Positions 7,254 to 15,041 are shown, counted from the first letter of the stretch. The stretch: DNA of 16,116 nucleotides from Chloroflexi bacterium TMED70 (GCA_002171675.1 NHDX01000043.1:25365-41480); one strand, 5' to 3'. The notes: a model not told the origin generated them from the letters alone. Program-made: numbers and translations.

Positions 7254-8297
7254 TTAATTTAACATTCTTTCTATATCATCTAGGTGTTTATCCGATGTTT
7301 CAAATCCTACACCAAGGGAGTTTACTACCTCTGTAACTTTATCGCAAAAAGGAGTAGGTATATTATTTTTCTTTCCGACCTGACTTACATAACCTGTAAG
7401 ATAATCAATCTCAGTTCTTCTTCTCTTAAGTACATCTTGCCCAAAAGAAGGTCGACTAGCAGAGCCTGCTTGCCTAGCTTGTTCAAGCATTTGATTTTTT
7501 ATATCTTCCACATTTTTTTTACTATCTGCAGCGTCTATAAAATCTTTTGGTTCCAATCCTACTATTTTACCCATTGGATATCCTTCAGAGTTAGCTACCT
7601 TAACAACCTCAGCTGCAACTTGTATAGCAATATCTTGAGTTAATGGCTTTGACCTTACTTCTGCAGTTCCCCATCCAGTTAAGCCTGCAAGAGGATTGAC
7701 CATACAATTTATCATCAATTTAGACCATCTCTCATTAATTAATTCTTCAGTATATTCAGATACTCCAACTGCTTGCATAATATCGACAAATTCCTTTAGT
7801 CTGTCAGTTACACCACCTGTCAACTCTCCTATTTTATAAGCAACATCTGGTCTACTATCAGTTCTCCAAGCTTTACCAGGTTCTGTGGCCATTGCACTAA
7901 TCAAAATGACACATCCAAGAGTTTTTTCATTGCCTACAATTTCACCTACTTTTAAATCATTTATTCCATTCTGAAAATCTACAAAATAGCCATCTTCTTT
8001 TACATAATTTTTAAGAGCGTAAGTTACCCATTCAGTGTCATAAGATTTTACAGCTATTATTCCAATATCAAATTTTTCTTTTACTTCTTGAAGCTGATTT
8101 AAATGTATTGCGTTAGGTTTACAGTTATGAACTTGATCTTGATTAGTTACTTCTAATCCGTTATTTTGAATTTCATTTATATGTTCATGCCATGTGTCTA
8201 TAAAAGTTACATCGTGTTCATCTTTTGAAAGCATTCCTCCAACAACACCACCTATACCTCCTGCTCCAAATACAGCTATTCTTTTCTTTTCGTGCAT
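7254..8297 (-). CDS. Ketopantoate reductase (PanE/ApbA) family protein
   Basis: A 347-residue NAD(P)-dependent reductase, somewhat longer than E. coli PanE (303). FGAGGIGG (10-17) is the Rossmann motif. VKSYDT holds Lys84, and DFQNGIN holds Asn110. The C-terminal helical domain has RWSKLMINCMVNPLAGL, with catalytic Lys193 and Asn197/Asn201. RPSFGQDVLKRRRTEIDYLTG contains Ser284 and Glu296, matching the substrate-binding Ser and catalytic Glu of PanE. All key residues are present, so it is probably active on a 2-keto acid. Being paired with a GH32-like gene and away from pantothenate genes, it may be one of the catabolic paralogues rather than true PanE. A good TAAGGA Shine-Dalgarno (8305-8310) lies seven bases before the ATG. 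A candidate promoter is just upstream, so this gene and the GH32 gene may form their own unit. Confidence 0.85.
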   Translation of the reverse strand: MHEKKRIAVFGAGGIGGVVGGMLSKDEHDVTFIDTWHEHINEIQNNGLEVTNQDQVHNCKPNAIHLNQLQEVKEKFDIGIIAVKSYDTEWVTYALKNYVKEDGYFVDFQNGINDLKVGEIVGNEKTLGCVILISAMATEPGKAWRTDSRPDVAYKIGELTGGVTDRLKEFVDIMQAVGVSEYTEELINERWSKLMINCMVNPLAGLTGWGTAEVRSKPLTQDIAIQVAAEVVKVANSEGYPMGKIVGLEPKDFIDAADSKKNVEDIKNQMLEQARQAGSASRPSFGQDVLKRRRTEIDYLTGYVSQVGKKNNIPTPFCDKVTEVVNSLGVGFETSDKHLDDIERMLN

Positions 8298-8333
8298 TTT
8301 TATATCCTTAGTTAAATTATTAAAATTTCTTTG

Positions 8334-8363
8334 ATAATAATATAACTATTTAATAAATGACAA
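8334..8363 (-). promoter_or_regulatory. Candidate promoter for the reductase-GH32 pair
   Basis: On the minus strand TTGTCA (8358-8363) and TATTAT (8334-8339) are separated by 18 bases. Each matches five of six consensus positions. It sits in the 75-base gap after the amino-acid transporter ATPase gene and about 37 bases before the ATG at 8297. No clear terminator hairpin was seen between the ATPase gene and this site. Confidence 0.45.
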
Positions 8364-8372
8364 TAGAAATTT

Positions 8373-9110
8373 TTATAGTATTTGGCTTAAGAATAATTTT
8401 GTTCTATCTTCTTGAGGATTTTCAAAAAAATGTTCAGGTGTACCTGACTCTACAATAAGACCTTCATCAAAAAAAAGAAATCTGTCTGCAACCTCTTTAG
8501 CAAATCCCATTTCATGAGTCACACAAATCATCGTCATGCCTGATTGAGCTAATTCAATCATTACATCTAAAACTTCCTTTATCATTTCTGGGTCAAGAGC
8601 TGATGTTGGTTCATCAAATAGCATTATTTTAGGTTGCATAGCAAGAGCTCTAGCTATAGCTACTCTTTGTTGCTGACCACCTGATAATTGTGCTGGAAAT
8701 TTTTGTGCCTGTTCAGGTATTCCTACTCTTTCTAACAAGCTCATAGCTAAATCATCAACTTCAGATTTTGGTAACTTCTTTACCTTCTGCGGAGCTAATG
8801 TAATATTTCTTAAAACTGATAGATGAGGAAAAAGATTAAACTGTTGAAAGACCATTCCAACTTGAGATCTTATTTTCTCAATATTTTTTACATTATTATT
8901 TAACTCAGTTCCATTCACTTTAATTAGACCTGAATCATGTTCTTCAAGACCGTTTAATGTTCTGATATAAGTAGATTTACCTGATCCGGATGGGCCTAGA
9001 ACTACAACTACTTCACCTTCATAAATATCTGCAGTTATCCCCTTCAAGGCCTGAAAAGAACCAAAGAATTTAGTCACATCTTTTGTTTCAACGGATATTT
9101 TTTTACTCAT
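8373..9110 (-). CDS. aapP: Amino-acid ABC transporter ATP-binding protein (AapP/GlnQ type)
   Basis: A 245-residue polar-amino-acid transporter ATPase with every expected motif. Walker A is GPSGSGKS (39-46), the Q-loop is Gln89 in MVFQQFNLFPH, the signature is LSGGQQQR (142-149), Walker B is IMLFDEPTSALD (162-173), and the H-loop is His199 in VTHEMGFA. It drives import by the two permeases encoded immediately upstream, acting on the inner face of the membrane. A strong TAAGGAGA Shine-Dalgarno (9115-9122) lies four bases from the ATG and overlaps the stop codon of the preceding permease gene, so translation is probably coupled. It is the last gene of the transporter operon. The symbol rests on the whole four-gene arrangement, since ATPases of this group are hard to tell apart. 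Confidence 0.95.
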   Translation of the reverse strand: MSKKISVETKDVTKFFGSFQALKGITADIYEGEVVVVLGPSGSGKSTYIRTLNGLEEHDSGLIKVNGTELNNNVKNIEKIRSQVGMVFQQFNLFPHLSVLRNITLAPQKVKKLPKSEVDDLAMSLLERVGIPEQAQKFPAQLSGGQQQRVAIARALAMQPKIMLFDEPTSALDPEMIKEVLDVMIELAQSGMTMICVTHEMGFAKEVADRFLFFDEGLIVESGTPEHFFENPQEDRTKLFLSQIL

Positions 9111-9114
9111 TTTA

Positions 9115-9122
9115 TCTCCTTA
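9115..9122 (-). promoter_or_regulatory. Shine-Dalgarno of the ATPase gene, overlapping the upstream stop
   Basis: Minus-strand TAAGGAGA includes the TAA stop of the upstream permease (9120-9122) and lies four bases before the ATPase ATG at 9110. This supports coupled translation of permease and ATPase and fixes the ATPase start. Confidence 0.7.
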
Positions 9123-10274
9123 GTTACTCAAGTTTAATCTATTTTCAATTGATCTACTTATCTGAGAAAGTATTATAGATACTACCCAGAACATTAATGC
9201 TACTACTAATAGTGTTTCTATTGATTTACCATAAAATTCTTGCTGCTGTTCAGGTATCAGTCTACCTATCCTTAGTAAATCGGTTATTCCTAATATAAAA
9301 ACTAAAGATGTGTCCTTAAATATTGCTATAAAAGTACTTACAATTGCAGGAATTACAACTCTTATAGCTTGAGGTAAAACTATAAATAGCAATTCCATTA
9401 TTGGACCTAGTCCTAAGGCAGTAGATGCTTCAATTTGACCCTTTGGAATTGACTGCAAGCCTCCTCTAATTACTTCTGCAATATATGCACTAGAAAAAAG
9501 AGAAAGAACTATCATAGCTCTAATTACTAAATTAATATCGTTTAAAGAAAATATATTTGGAAGGAAATTAGGTAATACGAACCAAGCAAAAAATAACCAT
9601 GCAATTAAAGGAGCCCCTCTAAAGGTTTCTATAAAAATTACCGAAACTAATTTTATCAGCTTGTAAGAACTTGCTCTTCCTATAGCTAGAAATACTCCTA
9701 AAGGAAAGCCAGCTAATATAGCTATAATTGCCAAAATGAGATTTACAAAAAATCCTCCCCATAAAGTAACTTTTGGACCTCCAAACAAAATTAGTATTAA
9801 GAATAAAGATGGTAAAAAAATCCCCCATGAAAGAATTAAAATTCTAGATAAATTTTTTCTATGTAATCTATGTTTCATATAGTAAATCAAGGAATATGCT
9901 ATTGCACTAGAGATCAATATTGCTAAAACGTGAGGTAATAAATTTATGGTAGTAAATATTAAAAAAGGTATAGCAAGAAAAGCTACATAAAATATTGAAT
10001 TACGGATATTTAATTTGTATGAATAAGCTAAAGTTGCTGAAACTAAAATAGAAAAAATTGAGAAGACTGACCAAATTCTCCACATTTGATCTTCTGGAAA
10101 TATACCTACTAGTAAAATTTTTCTATTAACCTCAATTAATGTCCAATCAGATGTAAATATAAATTCAAAAAAAATAGAAGCTATAAAATAGATAAAAAAT
10201 GCACCTAAAAGTGTTAAAATAATATCTTTTTTTGAACCAAATAAATTTTCTTTTATCCAAAAAATAATTTGCAT
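9120..10274 (-). CDS. aapM: Amino-acid ABC transporter permease (AapM type)
   Basis: A 384-residue membrane protein, the typical size of AapM and well above single-domain GlnP-like permeases. Several hydrophobic segments are visible: about 20-40, 66-84, 93-113, 115-132, 144-165, then the core from 172 onward, with a final segment near 355-372. The permease core has FRGAPLIAWLFF (218-229), characteristic of polar-amino-acid permeases. The EAA loop IEASTALGLG...IVLPQAIRVVIPA (281-310) contacts the ATPase. The extra N-terminal membrane segments are typical of the Aap/Bzt class. It pairs with the other permease to form the channel. Its ATG overlaps the stop of that gene by one base (TAATG). Import of a broad range of L-amino acids is the known role of the family. 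Confidence 0.92.
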   Translation of the reverse strand: MQIIFWIKENLFGSKKDIILTLLGAFFIYFIASIFFEFIFTSDWTLIEVNRKILLVGIFPEDQMWRIWSVFSIFSILVSATLAYSYKLNIRNSIFYVAFLAIPFLIFTTINLLPHVLAILISSAIAYSLIYYMKHRLHRKNLSRILILSWGIFLPSLFLILILFGGPKVTLWGGFFVNLILAIIAILAGFPLGVFLAIGRASSYKLIKLVSVIFIETFRGAPLIAWLFFAWFVLPNFLPNIFSLNDINLVIRAMIVLSLFSSAYIAEVIRGGLQSIPKGQIEASTALGLGPIMELLFIVLPQAIRVVIPAIVSTFIAIFKDTSLVFILGITDLLRIGRLIPEQQQEFYGKSIETLLVVALMFWVVSIILSQISRSIENRLNLSN

Positions 10275-11476
10275 TAAGCACCTATCCTTGTAACTCGCTT
10301 ATTTAATAAATTCATAAATAATGAAATTACTAAACTAAGGCAAAGAAAAGTGATCAATATTAAAGAAAGCATAGGCAATGCATGCCCAGCATTATTCATG
10401 ATTGTTCTAGACACCATAAATACATCAGGATATGCAATCGCAACTGATAGACTAGAATTCTTTGTTAGATTTAAGTATTGATTAGTCAAAGGAGGTATTA
10501 TAGATCTCAATGCTTGAGGAAGAATAATTAAAGTTATTCGTTGATAATTGCTTAAACCTAAAGCTTGAGCTGCTTCAGTTTGACCTTTAGGAAGGCTCTG
10601 AATACTCCCTCTAACAATTTCAGTTATAAAAGTTCCGGTGTATAAAACTAATGCGAATAATATTGCAGCAAACTCAGGTGTAAGAGCAAACCCTCCGGAC
10701 TGAATATATGTTCCATATTGATTTACTTCTAAAACTGGAACATCAGTATATAAATCTATTCCTAAAATGAAATATCCTGCTATAGCTATTGTCAAAAATG
10801 TTAGTAACCCCAACAAATTTGGAGATATAAAATTTACATTCTCTTCTTTATATTTTGATGAGTAAGACCTCAGTACTAAACTTATTACTAAACCAATTAG
10901 CAACACTAGCACCCATAAACTTCCATTTTCTATAGTATTAATAAACGGAAGTAAAATACCCCTATTTGACCAAACTGAAATGCCTCCAAATGTAAGTGCA
11001 TTTGATATCTGAGGAAGTTGTAATAAAACTAATTGCCAGAAGATTATCTGAACTAGCAATGGAGTGTTACGAATAAATTCTACATATCCAGCAGCAATTC
11101 TATTTACCAAAAAGTTTTTTGATAATCTTGCCAAACCCATTAATACTCCTAAAATCGTTGCAAGAATAATCCCAACCAAACTAACTCTTATGGTGTTTAT
11201 AACTCCTGTAAAATATGCATCCCATCTTGAATCATTACTTGTGTAATCTACTAAAAATGAATGGCTGATTCCAAAACCAGCTCTACTAGTTAAGTGACCA
11301 AATCCTAATTCTAATGAGAATGCTCTAGAAATAATGTAGAACAAAAAGAATGCCATAAAAATGGCAAAAATAAATTGAACAAAAAATTTTCTGAAACTTT
11401 TGTCATTTCTCAATACTTCAATTTTTTCAGTAATTGAATCTTGAGATTTAATTTGTTTGTATAACGCAAATAGCAT
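10274..11476 (-). CDS. aapQ: Amino-acid ABC transporter permease (AapQ type)
   Basis: A 400-residue multi-pass permease matching AapQ in length. Hydrophobic segments lie near 32-52, 96-116, 188-203, 222-240, 268-285 and 365-393. YVEFIRNTPLLVQIIFW (131-147) is the polar-amino-acid permease signature. A long insertion (about 150-265) containing extra membrane segments follows it, as in AapQ/BztB. The EAA loop is TEAAQALGLS...ILPQALRSIIPPL (300-330). The start codon at 11474-11476 lies only eight bases after a perfect 30-base palindrome, and no Shine-Dalgarno fits between them. Translation may therefore depend on the structure or on processing of the message. The N-terminal 30 residues look cytoplasmic and charged, as usual for AapQ, and no other suitable start was seen. 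Confidence 0.93.
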   Translation of the reverse strand: MLFALYKQIKSQDSITEKIEVLRNDKSFRKFFVQFIFAIFMAFFLFYIISRAFSLELGFGHLTSRAGFGISHSFLVDYTSNDSRWDAYFTGVINTIRVSLVGIILATILGVLMGLARLSKNFLVNRIAAGYVEFIRNTPLLVQIIFWQLVLLQLPQISNALTFGGISVWSNRGILLPFINTIENGSLWVLVLLIGLVISLVLRSYSSKYKEENVNFISPNLLGLLTFLTIAIAGYFILGIDLYTDVPVLEVNQYGTYIQSGGFALTPEFAAILFALVLYTGTFITEIVRGSIQSLPKGQTEAAQALGLSNYQRITLIILPQALRSIIPPLTNQYLNLTKNSSLSVAIAYPDVFMVSRTIMNNAGHALPMLSLILITFLCLSLVISLFMNLLNKRVTRIGA

Positions 11477-11484
11477 AGCTTAAA

Positions 11485-11514
11485 ATTACAGGGTCAAAAT
11501 TTTGACCCTGTAAT
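11485..11514 (-). terminator. Perfect 30-base palindrome between binding protein and permease genes (intercistronic hairpin or attenuator)
   Basis: The two 15-base arms are exact reverse complements: ATTACAGGGTCAAAA followed directly by its complement. In RNA the central AAAAUUUU would open as a loop, leaving a stem of roughly 11 pairs with a GGGUC/GACCC core. On the minus strand the stem runs into UUUU and then AAGC. That is a short U tract, so it may be a partial terminator. It lies 16 bases after the stop of the binding-protein gene and 8 bases before the permease start. Such hairpins often raise binding-protein levels over permease levels by stabilising the upstream message or terminating part of the transcripts. 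The role is inferred. Confidence 0.75.
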
Positions 11515-11529
11515 ATTTATTAGCCTATT

Positions 11530-12603
11530 CTATCTGAATGGAGGCGCGTAAATTAACCCACCTTCAGTCCATTGAGCGTTCAAGCTTCCTTCTCTAGTAA
11601 GACCTAATGGAACTAAATGCTTGTCATAAACTTCTCCGTAATTTCCAACTTGAGAAATTACATTTTGCATGAAGTCGACAGGAATTCCAAAACCAAAATC
11701 AGTTGGTTCTCCACCGTCAAAACCTACACCTAGCAATCTAGCCATACCTGGATCAGTTGGATTTGCAGCCATTGAAGAAACATTAGAACTTGATATTCCA
11801 CTTTCTTCTGCTTGCATCATTCCAAATACAACCCATTGCACGACATCGTAAAGCTCACTATCATTATCTCTAGTCAAAGGGCCAAGTGGCTCTTTGGATA
11901 ATGTTTCAGCTAAAACTACGTGGTCAGAAGGGTTAGAAAACCCTGCTCTTTTAGAAGCTAAACCTGACTTATCTGTTGTCCATCCATCACATCTACCTTC
12001 TTCATATGCTGCCTGTAGAGGATCATTGGTTTCAAAAGTTAGAGGCGTATAAGCTATGCCTGAACCTGTAAATCTATCATCTAAATTTAGTTCAGTAGTT
12101 GTTCCTTGTAGAACACACACAGTCGCACCAGCCATAGATTCAATTGAATCATAACCACTACTTGCTTTAACCATCATACCTTGACCATCATAGAATGTTG
12201 GCGCAGTGAAGTCATTTCCTAGATCTCTATCCCTACTAGCTGTCCAAGTTGTATTCCTTATAAGAATATCAATCTCTTCAGCAGCTAAGGCTTCAAATCT
12301 AGCAGATGCTGTTAATGGAACATATTCCACTTTACTTGAATCACCAAGAATTGCTGCAGCTACAGCCTTACAGTAATCAATGTCAAAACCTTCAAATTCA
12401 CCTGCTGAATTTATAACTCCAAATCCAGTTAGGTTGTCATTTACTCCACAAACTAATTCACCTCTATCGATGATAGTCGTAAGTGTATTTGAACCAGAAC
12501 TTGATGATTCTGTTGATGACTCTTCTTCTGAACAAGCAAAAAGAATAAGCATTGAAAATAGCAAAGATATTACTATTAAAAATCTTTTGCGATAATTTAA
12601 CAT
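11530..12603 (-). CDS. aapJ: Amino-acid ABC transporter substrate-binding lipoprotein (AapJ type)
   Basis: A 357-residue extracytoplasmic solute-binding protein family 3 member. The N-terminus is a lipoprotein signal: NYRKRF, a hydrophobic stretch (9-22), then the lipobox LFAC, with Cys24 as the lipidated residue. A low-complexity linker EEESSTESSSSGSN follows. The mature domain starts with GELVCGVNDNLTGFG and continues with GFDIDYCKAVAAAILGD. It ends with GGLIYAPPFR, typical of AapJ/BztA. The protein captures L-amino acids and delivers them to the two permeases downstream. Most AapJ proteins of Gram-negative bacteria are soluble and periplasmic, so the lipid anchor is a lineage clue. A strong AAAGGAGA Shine-Dalgarno (12608-12615) lies four bases before the ATG. 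A G+C-rich leader and an inverted repeat lie upstream, and a hairpin follows the gene. Confidence 0.95.
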   Translation of the reverse strand: MLNYRKRFLIVISLLFSMLILFACSEEESSTESSSSGSNTLTTIIDRGELVCGVNDNLTGFGVINSAGEFEGFDIDYCKAVAAAILGDSSKVEYVPLTASARFEALAAEEIDILIRNTTWTASRDRDLGNDFTAPTFYDGQGMMVKASSGYDSIESMAGATVCVLQGTTTELNLDDRFTGSGIAYTPLTFETNDPLQAAYEEGRCDGWTTDKSGLASKRAGFSNPSDHVVLAETLSKEPLGPLTRDNDSELYDVVQWVVFGMMQAEESGISSSNVSSMAANPTDPGMARLLGVGFDGGEPTDFGFGIPVDFMQNVISQVGNYGEVYDKHLVPLGLTREGSLNAQWTEGGLIYAPPFR

Positions 12604-12673
12604 AATGTCTCCTTTCGTTAAAATTACTTCAGGAGTGACACCAGCAACAATTGTTCGGGATTCACCGAGTACG
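12604..12673 (-). promoter_or_regulatory. Candidate structured 5' leader of the amino-acid transporter operon
   Basis: Bases 12627-12673 are 24/47 G+C in otherwise strongly AT-rich noncoding DNA, the classic sign of a structured RNA in an AT-rich genome. In the minus-strand transcript, CUCCU (12631-12635) can pair with the Shine-Dalgarno AGGAG (12609-12613) across 17 bases. The overlapping UCACU (12634-12638) can instead pair with upstream GGUGA (12662-12666, one G-U pair). The two pairings compete, which would suit a translation switch. A small UCGG/CCGA stem and a 10-base palindrome AACAATTGTT also lie here. I do not recognise a known riboswitch class. Confidence 0.4.
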
Positions 12674-12716
12674 CATTTTCTTAAACTTTATATCAAATAA
12701 AAACAAAAATCTTCTG

Positions 12717-12778
12717 TTTGAACTATATATAATACATAGGAAAGGCTTATATAGGACTTGTTTTATATATTGTTCAAA
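12717..12778. repeat. Imperfect inverted repeat, 16-base arms, upstream of the transporter operon
   Basis: The arm at 12717-12732 (TTTGAACTATATATAA) and the reverse complement of 12763-12778 agree at 15 of 16 positions, with a 30-base spacer. It lies in the 182-base gap between the amine oxidase stop and the binding-protein gene. It could be a weak terminator for the oxidase operon, or paired half-sites for a regulator flanking the transporter promoter. A minus-strand TTGAAC (12772-12777) with TATATA (12748-12753) at 18-base spacing lies inside it as a possible promoter. Confidence 0.5.
12748..12777 (-). promoter_or_regulatory. Candidate promoter of the amino-acid transporter operon
   Basis: Minus-strand TTGAAC (12772-12777) and TATATA (12748-12753) are 18 bases apart. 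They would give a leader of about 135 bases that includes the G+C-rich segment at 12627-12673. The -35 box lies within one arm of the inverted repeat, so a protein bound there could block it. Other AT-rich -10-like hexamers occur nearby. Confidence 0.3.
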
Positions 12779-12785
12779 ATTATAG

Positions 12786-13925
12786 TTATTGTTTCATCAA
12801 TCTTTTTATTGAAAATTCACTCAAATCGTAGTTTGTTCCATTATTAATAACTAATTCAGAGCATATTTCTCCTATTGCTGGGGTAAATTTAAAACCATGA
12901 CCAGAGCAAGGTGAGCATATTATTATATTTTCATCATTTGGATAAAAATCTATTATAAAATCAAAGTCTGGAGTATTGGTATATACACATACTCTAGAAT
13001 CAATTAACTTACCATTTGCTAATGGAATATATTCTTCAAGAAAATTTTTAACAATACTTAAATCATCGGCATTTGATTCTCGATTTAAGTCATTTTCACT
13101 AATAAATTTACCATTATGATGCATTGCAACCTTAAATCCTTTATTTTCTATATTGGGTTGAGTGTAGAATTCCATACCATTATCAAGATCCCAACCGGTA
13201 TTGGGCATGTTGGAATAATGAAACCTATCTTTATCCTTAATGGGGTCAAACCAGAACAGAACTTGTCGTTCAATTTTAACTGGAAGCTTTAAAGAAGGGA
13301 CAAGATTCTTAATCCAGGCTCCTGAACTAAATATCAATTTCTCAGCAAAATAATTGTTTTTATCAGTCTCAACTTTATAAAATTTTGACTGTTTTCCCCA
13401 TCCTATAACTTTTTCATTATAATTATGTGAAGATCCATTATTTATTGATTTAGATAAAAAATTAGATATAGCTTTCTCAGGAAATACTGCCCCACTTCTA
13501 TTTTCAAGTAATCCCTTAAAATTATTAGGAGGATTTAAGATATTATATTTTTCTTTTATTTCTTTAGAAGAAAATTCCTTAATAGGAATATCATATTTTT
13601 TTGCAGATTTTTTTGCATCACTTAAGTATTTACCATCATCACCTAGATACATTCCTCCATACTCAAGAATTAATTTATCTTCTATTTCATGATCTAATTC
13701 ATTCCAAAGTTCATATGCCCTTTTTACAATTGGAACATATGAGGTTCCTTCATGATATGCTTCGCGAATAACTCTTGTATGTCCGTGTGAAGATCCTAAT
13801 TTATGAGGTGGTTCATACGTATCTAAACCCAATACTTTTACACCATTTTTAGATAGGTAGTAGGATGCTGCGCTTCCCATAGCCCCAAGACCTATAATAA
13901 TAACGTCATAAATGTTCTTTTTCAA
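12786..13925 (-). CDS. FAD-dependent sarcosine oxidase / N-methyl-amino-acid oxidase family protein
   Basis: A 379-residue flavin amine oxidase, matching monomeric sarcosine oxidase and N-methyltryptophan oxidase (SolA) in length. It has the dinucleotide motif IIGLGAMGS (10-18) and GSSHGHTRVIREAYHEG (44-60), whose basic residues face the flavin and substrate. Lys265 in GFKVAMHH matches the oxygen-activating lysine of monomeric sarcosine oxidase. Cys313 in RVCVYTNTPD matches the cysteine that binds FAD covalently, and SGHGFKFTPA (341-350) is the C-terminal signature. The family oxidises secondary amines such as sarcosine or N-methyl amino acids, giving an imine and hydrogen peroxide. The start is TTG at 13923-13925 and overlaps the upstream TGA stop by three bases. 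Later ATGs would remove the flavin-binding strand, so TTG is the credible start. Substrate unknown; the protein is cytosolic. Confidence 0.88.
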   Translation of the reverse strand: MKKNIYDVIIIGLGAMGSAASYYLSKNGVKVLGLDTYEPPHKLGSSHGHTRVIREAYHEGTSYVPIVKRAYELWNELDHEIEDKLILEYGGMYLGDDGKYLSDAKKSAKKYDIPIKEFSSKEIKEKYNILNPPNNFKGLLENRSGAVFPEKAISNFLSKSINNGSSHNYNEKVIGWGKQSKFYKVETDKNNYFAEKLIFSSGAWIKNLVPSLKLPVKIERQVLFWFDPIKDKDRFHYSNMPNTGWDLDNGMEFYTQPNIENKGFKVAMHHNGKFISENDLNRESNADDLSIVKNFLEEYIPLANGKLIDSRVCVYTNTPDFDFIIDFYPNDENIIICSPCSGHGFKFTPAIGEICSELVINNGTNYDLSEFSIKRLMKQ

Positions 13926-15040
13926 ATTTCTAAACTCTCTAATTTATGAAAACCAATCCATTCTTCATCTAAATCCATACCAAGTCCAGGGTTTTGAGGA
14001 ATACTTAACTTACCATTAGAATTTATTTTAATTTCATTTTCTACACCCCATTGATGAATATGTTCAGGTCTCCAATATTCATAATATGTGTTATTACTTA
14101 CAGAAGCTATAACATGTAAATTAGCAACATTCATAAGAGAGTTTCCTGCTAATCCTATCTCACAATTAATTCCAAAAGCATCTGCCATAGCTGATTGTTT
14201 TACTAAACCAGTTATTCCGAGTTTTCTAGTAGTTCCTCTGATCATTCCAAGCAAATTTTGACTTAAATAATTAGCGGCTTCTTTAATTAAAAAACTTGCC
14301 GAGTCACTCATATTAATTGGAGTAATAAGATTTTCTTTCAATCTCTCAATAGCTCTAATATTTGATGTTTCCACAGGATCTTCGAACCAGTAAAAATCAT
14401 TTGCATCTAATGCCTTACCGACTCTTAATGCTTCTTCTAAAGTATATCCATGATTTCTATCTAGCATTAAGGTCATTTTATCTCCTACTAATTCCCTTAT
14501 TTTATCTATAGAAATTATAGTTTCTTTTATATCTAATGCACCTGGATGGATTTTATACGCTGAAAAACCTTCAGATAAAAGCTCTTCTGCTTCAGTAAGA
14601 AAACCATCTGAATCTGCATGCCTAGGTGGAAAGGTTGCATAAAGAGGAATTTCGAGATTATCTCCTCCCAATAACTTATAGATAGGTTGATTTAGTAATT
14701 TTCCTGCTAAATCCCATAATGCAACATCAACTGGTGCCCATGAAGAATATATAGGAAGTCCATGACCACTTAAATCTTCAACTTGAGCCCATAATTTCTC
14801 TCTATTATTTACTTCCATTCCTATTATTTTTGGAGCAATAATTTTTTCAATAATTTTAATTCTATCGGAGGAGTCAGCTGCTTGATCCCCAATAAAAGCA
14901 TTTCCTTCAAAGCCATCATCAGTTAAAAGTCTTAGAACTCCTTGAGTAGTTTTTCCACCAATATCTGATCTTTCATCTATTACTTTTAATGATCCTGTAT
15001 CTCTCTCAATTACATCTATAAGTACTTTTGAAATTTTCAT
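13922..15040 (-). CDS. Enolase-superfamily (mandelate racemase-like) protein lacking the usual catalytic Asp-His pair
   Basis: A 372-residue mandelate racemase/muconate lactonizing family protein. WAPVDVALWDLAGKLLNQPIYKLLGG (101-126) marks the cap-barrel junction. AYKIHPG has the KxH motif (Lys163, His165). Metal ligands Asp194 (MLDRNHGY) and Glu220 (WFEDP) are present. The third ligand position, normally Glu, reads INMSDSAS, offering Asp246. At the usual QPD strand the protein has GMIRGTT (Arg268), and the last-barrel His is replaced in EIGLAGNS. The KxH side could still abstract a proton, so an epimerase or dehydratase using one base is possible. It is only distantly similar to the 3715-4908 paralogue. 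It starts one base after the phosphoribosyltransferase stop and overlaps the amine oxidase start, so it is tightly coupled to both. Confidence 0.83.
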   Translation of the reverse strand: MKISKVLIDVIERDTGSLKVIDERSDIGGKTTQGVLRLLTDDGFEGNAFIGDQAADSSDRIKIIEKIIAPKIIGMEVNNREKLWAQVEDLSGHGLPIYSSWAPVDVALWDLAGKLLNQPIYKLLGGDNLEIPLYATFPPRHADSDGFLTEAEELLSEGFSAYKIHPGALDIKETIISIDKIRELVGDKMTLMLDRNHGYTLEEALRVGKALDANDFYWFEDPVETSNIRAIERLKENLITPINMSDSASFLIKEAANYLSQNLLGMIRGTTRKLGITGLVKQSAMADAFGINCEIGLAGNSLMNVANLHVIASVSNNTYYEYWRPEHIHQWGVENEIKINSNGKLSIPQNPGLGMDLDEEWIGFHKLESLEI

Positions 15041-15041
15041 T

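Noticed and set aside
7254..8297. Naming the reductase panE as a pantothenate-synthesis gene
   Set aside because: Catalytic residues fit, but no pantothenate genes are near and catabolic paralogues of this family are common. Only the family is claimed.
12604..12673. Assignment of the aapJ leader to the glutamine (glnA or downstream-peptide) riboswitch
   Set aside because: GAAGUA and a CGAA-GGA-like string are present. The flanking helix strands and order of conserved blocks do not match, so no class is claimed.
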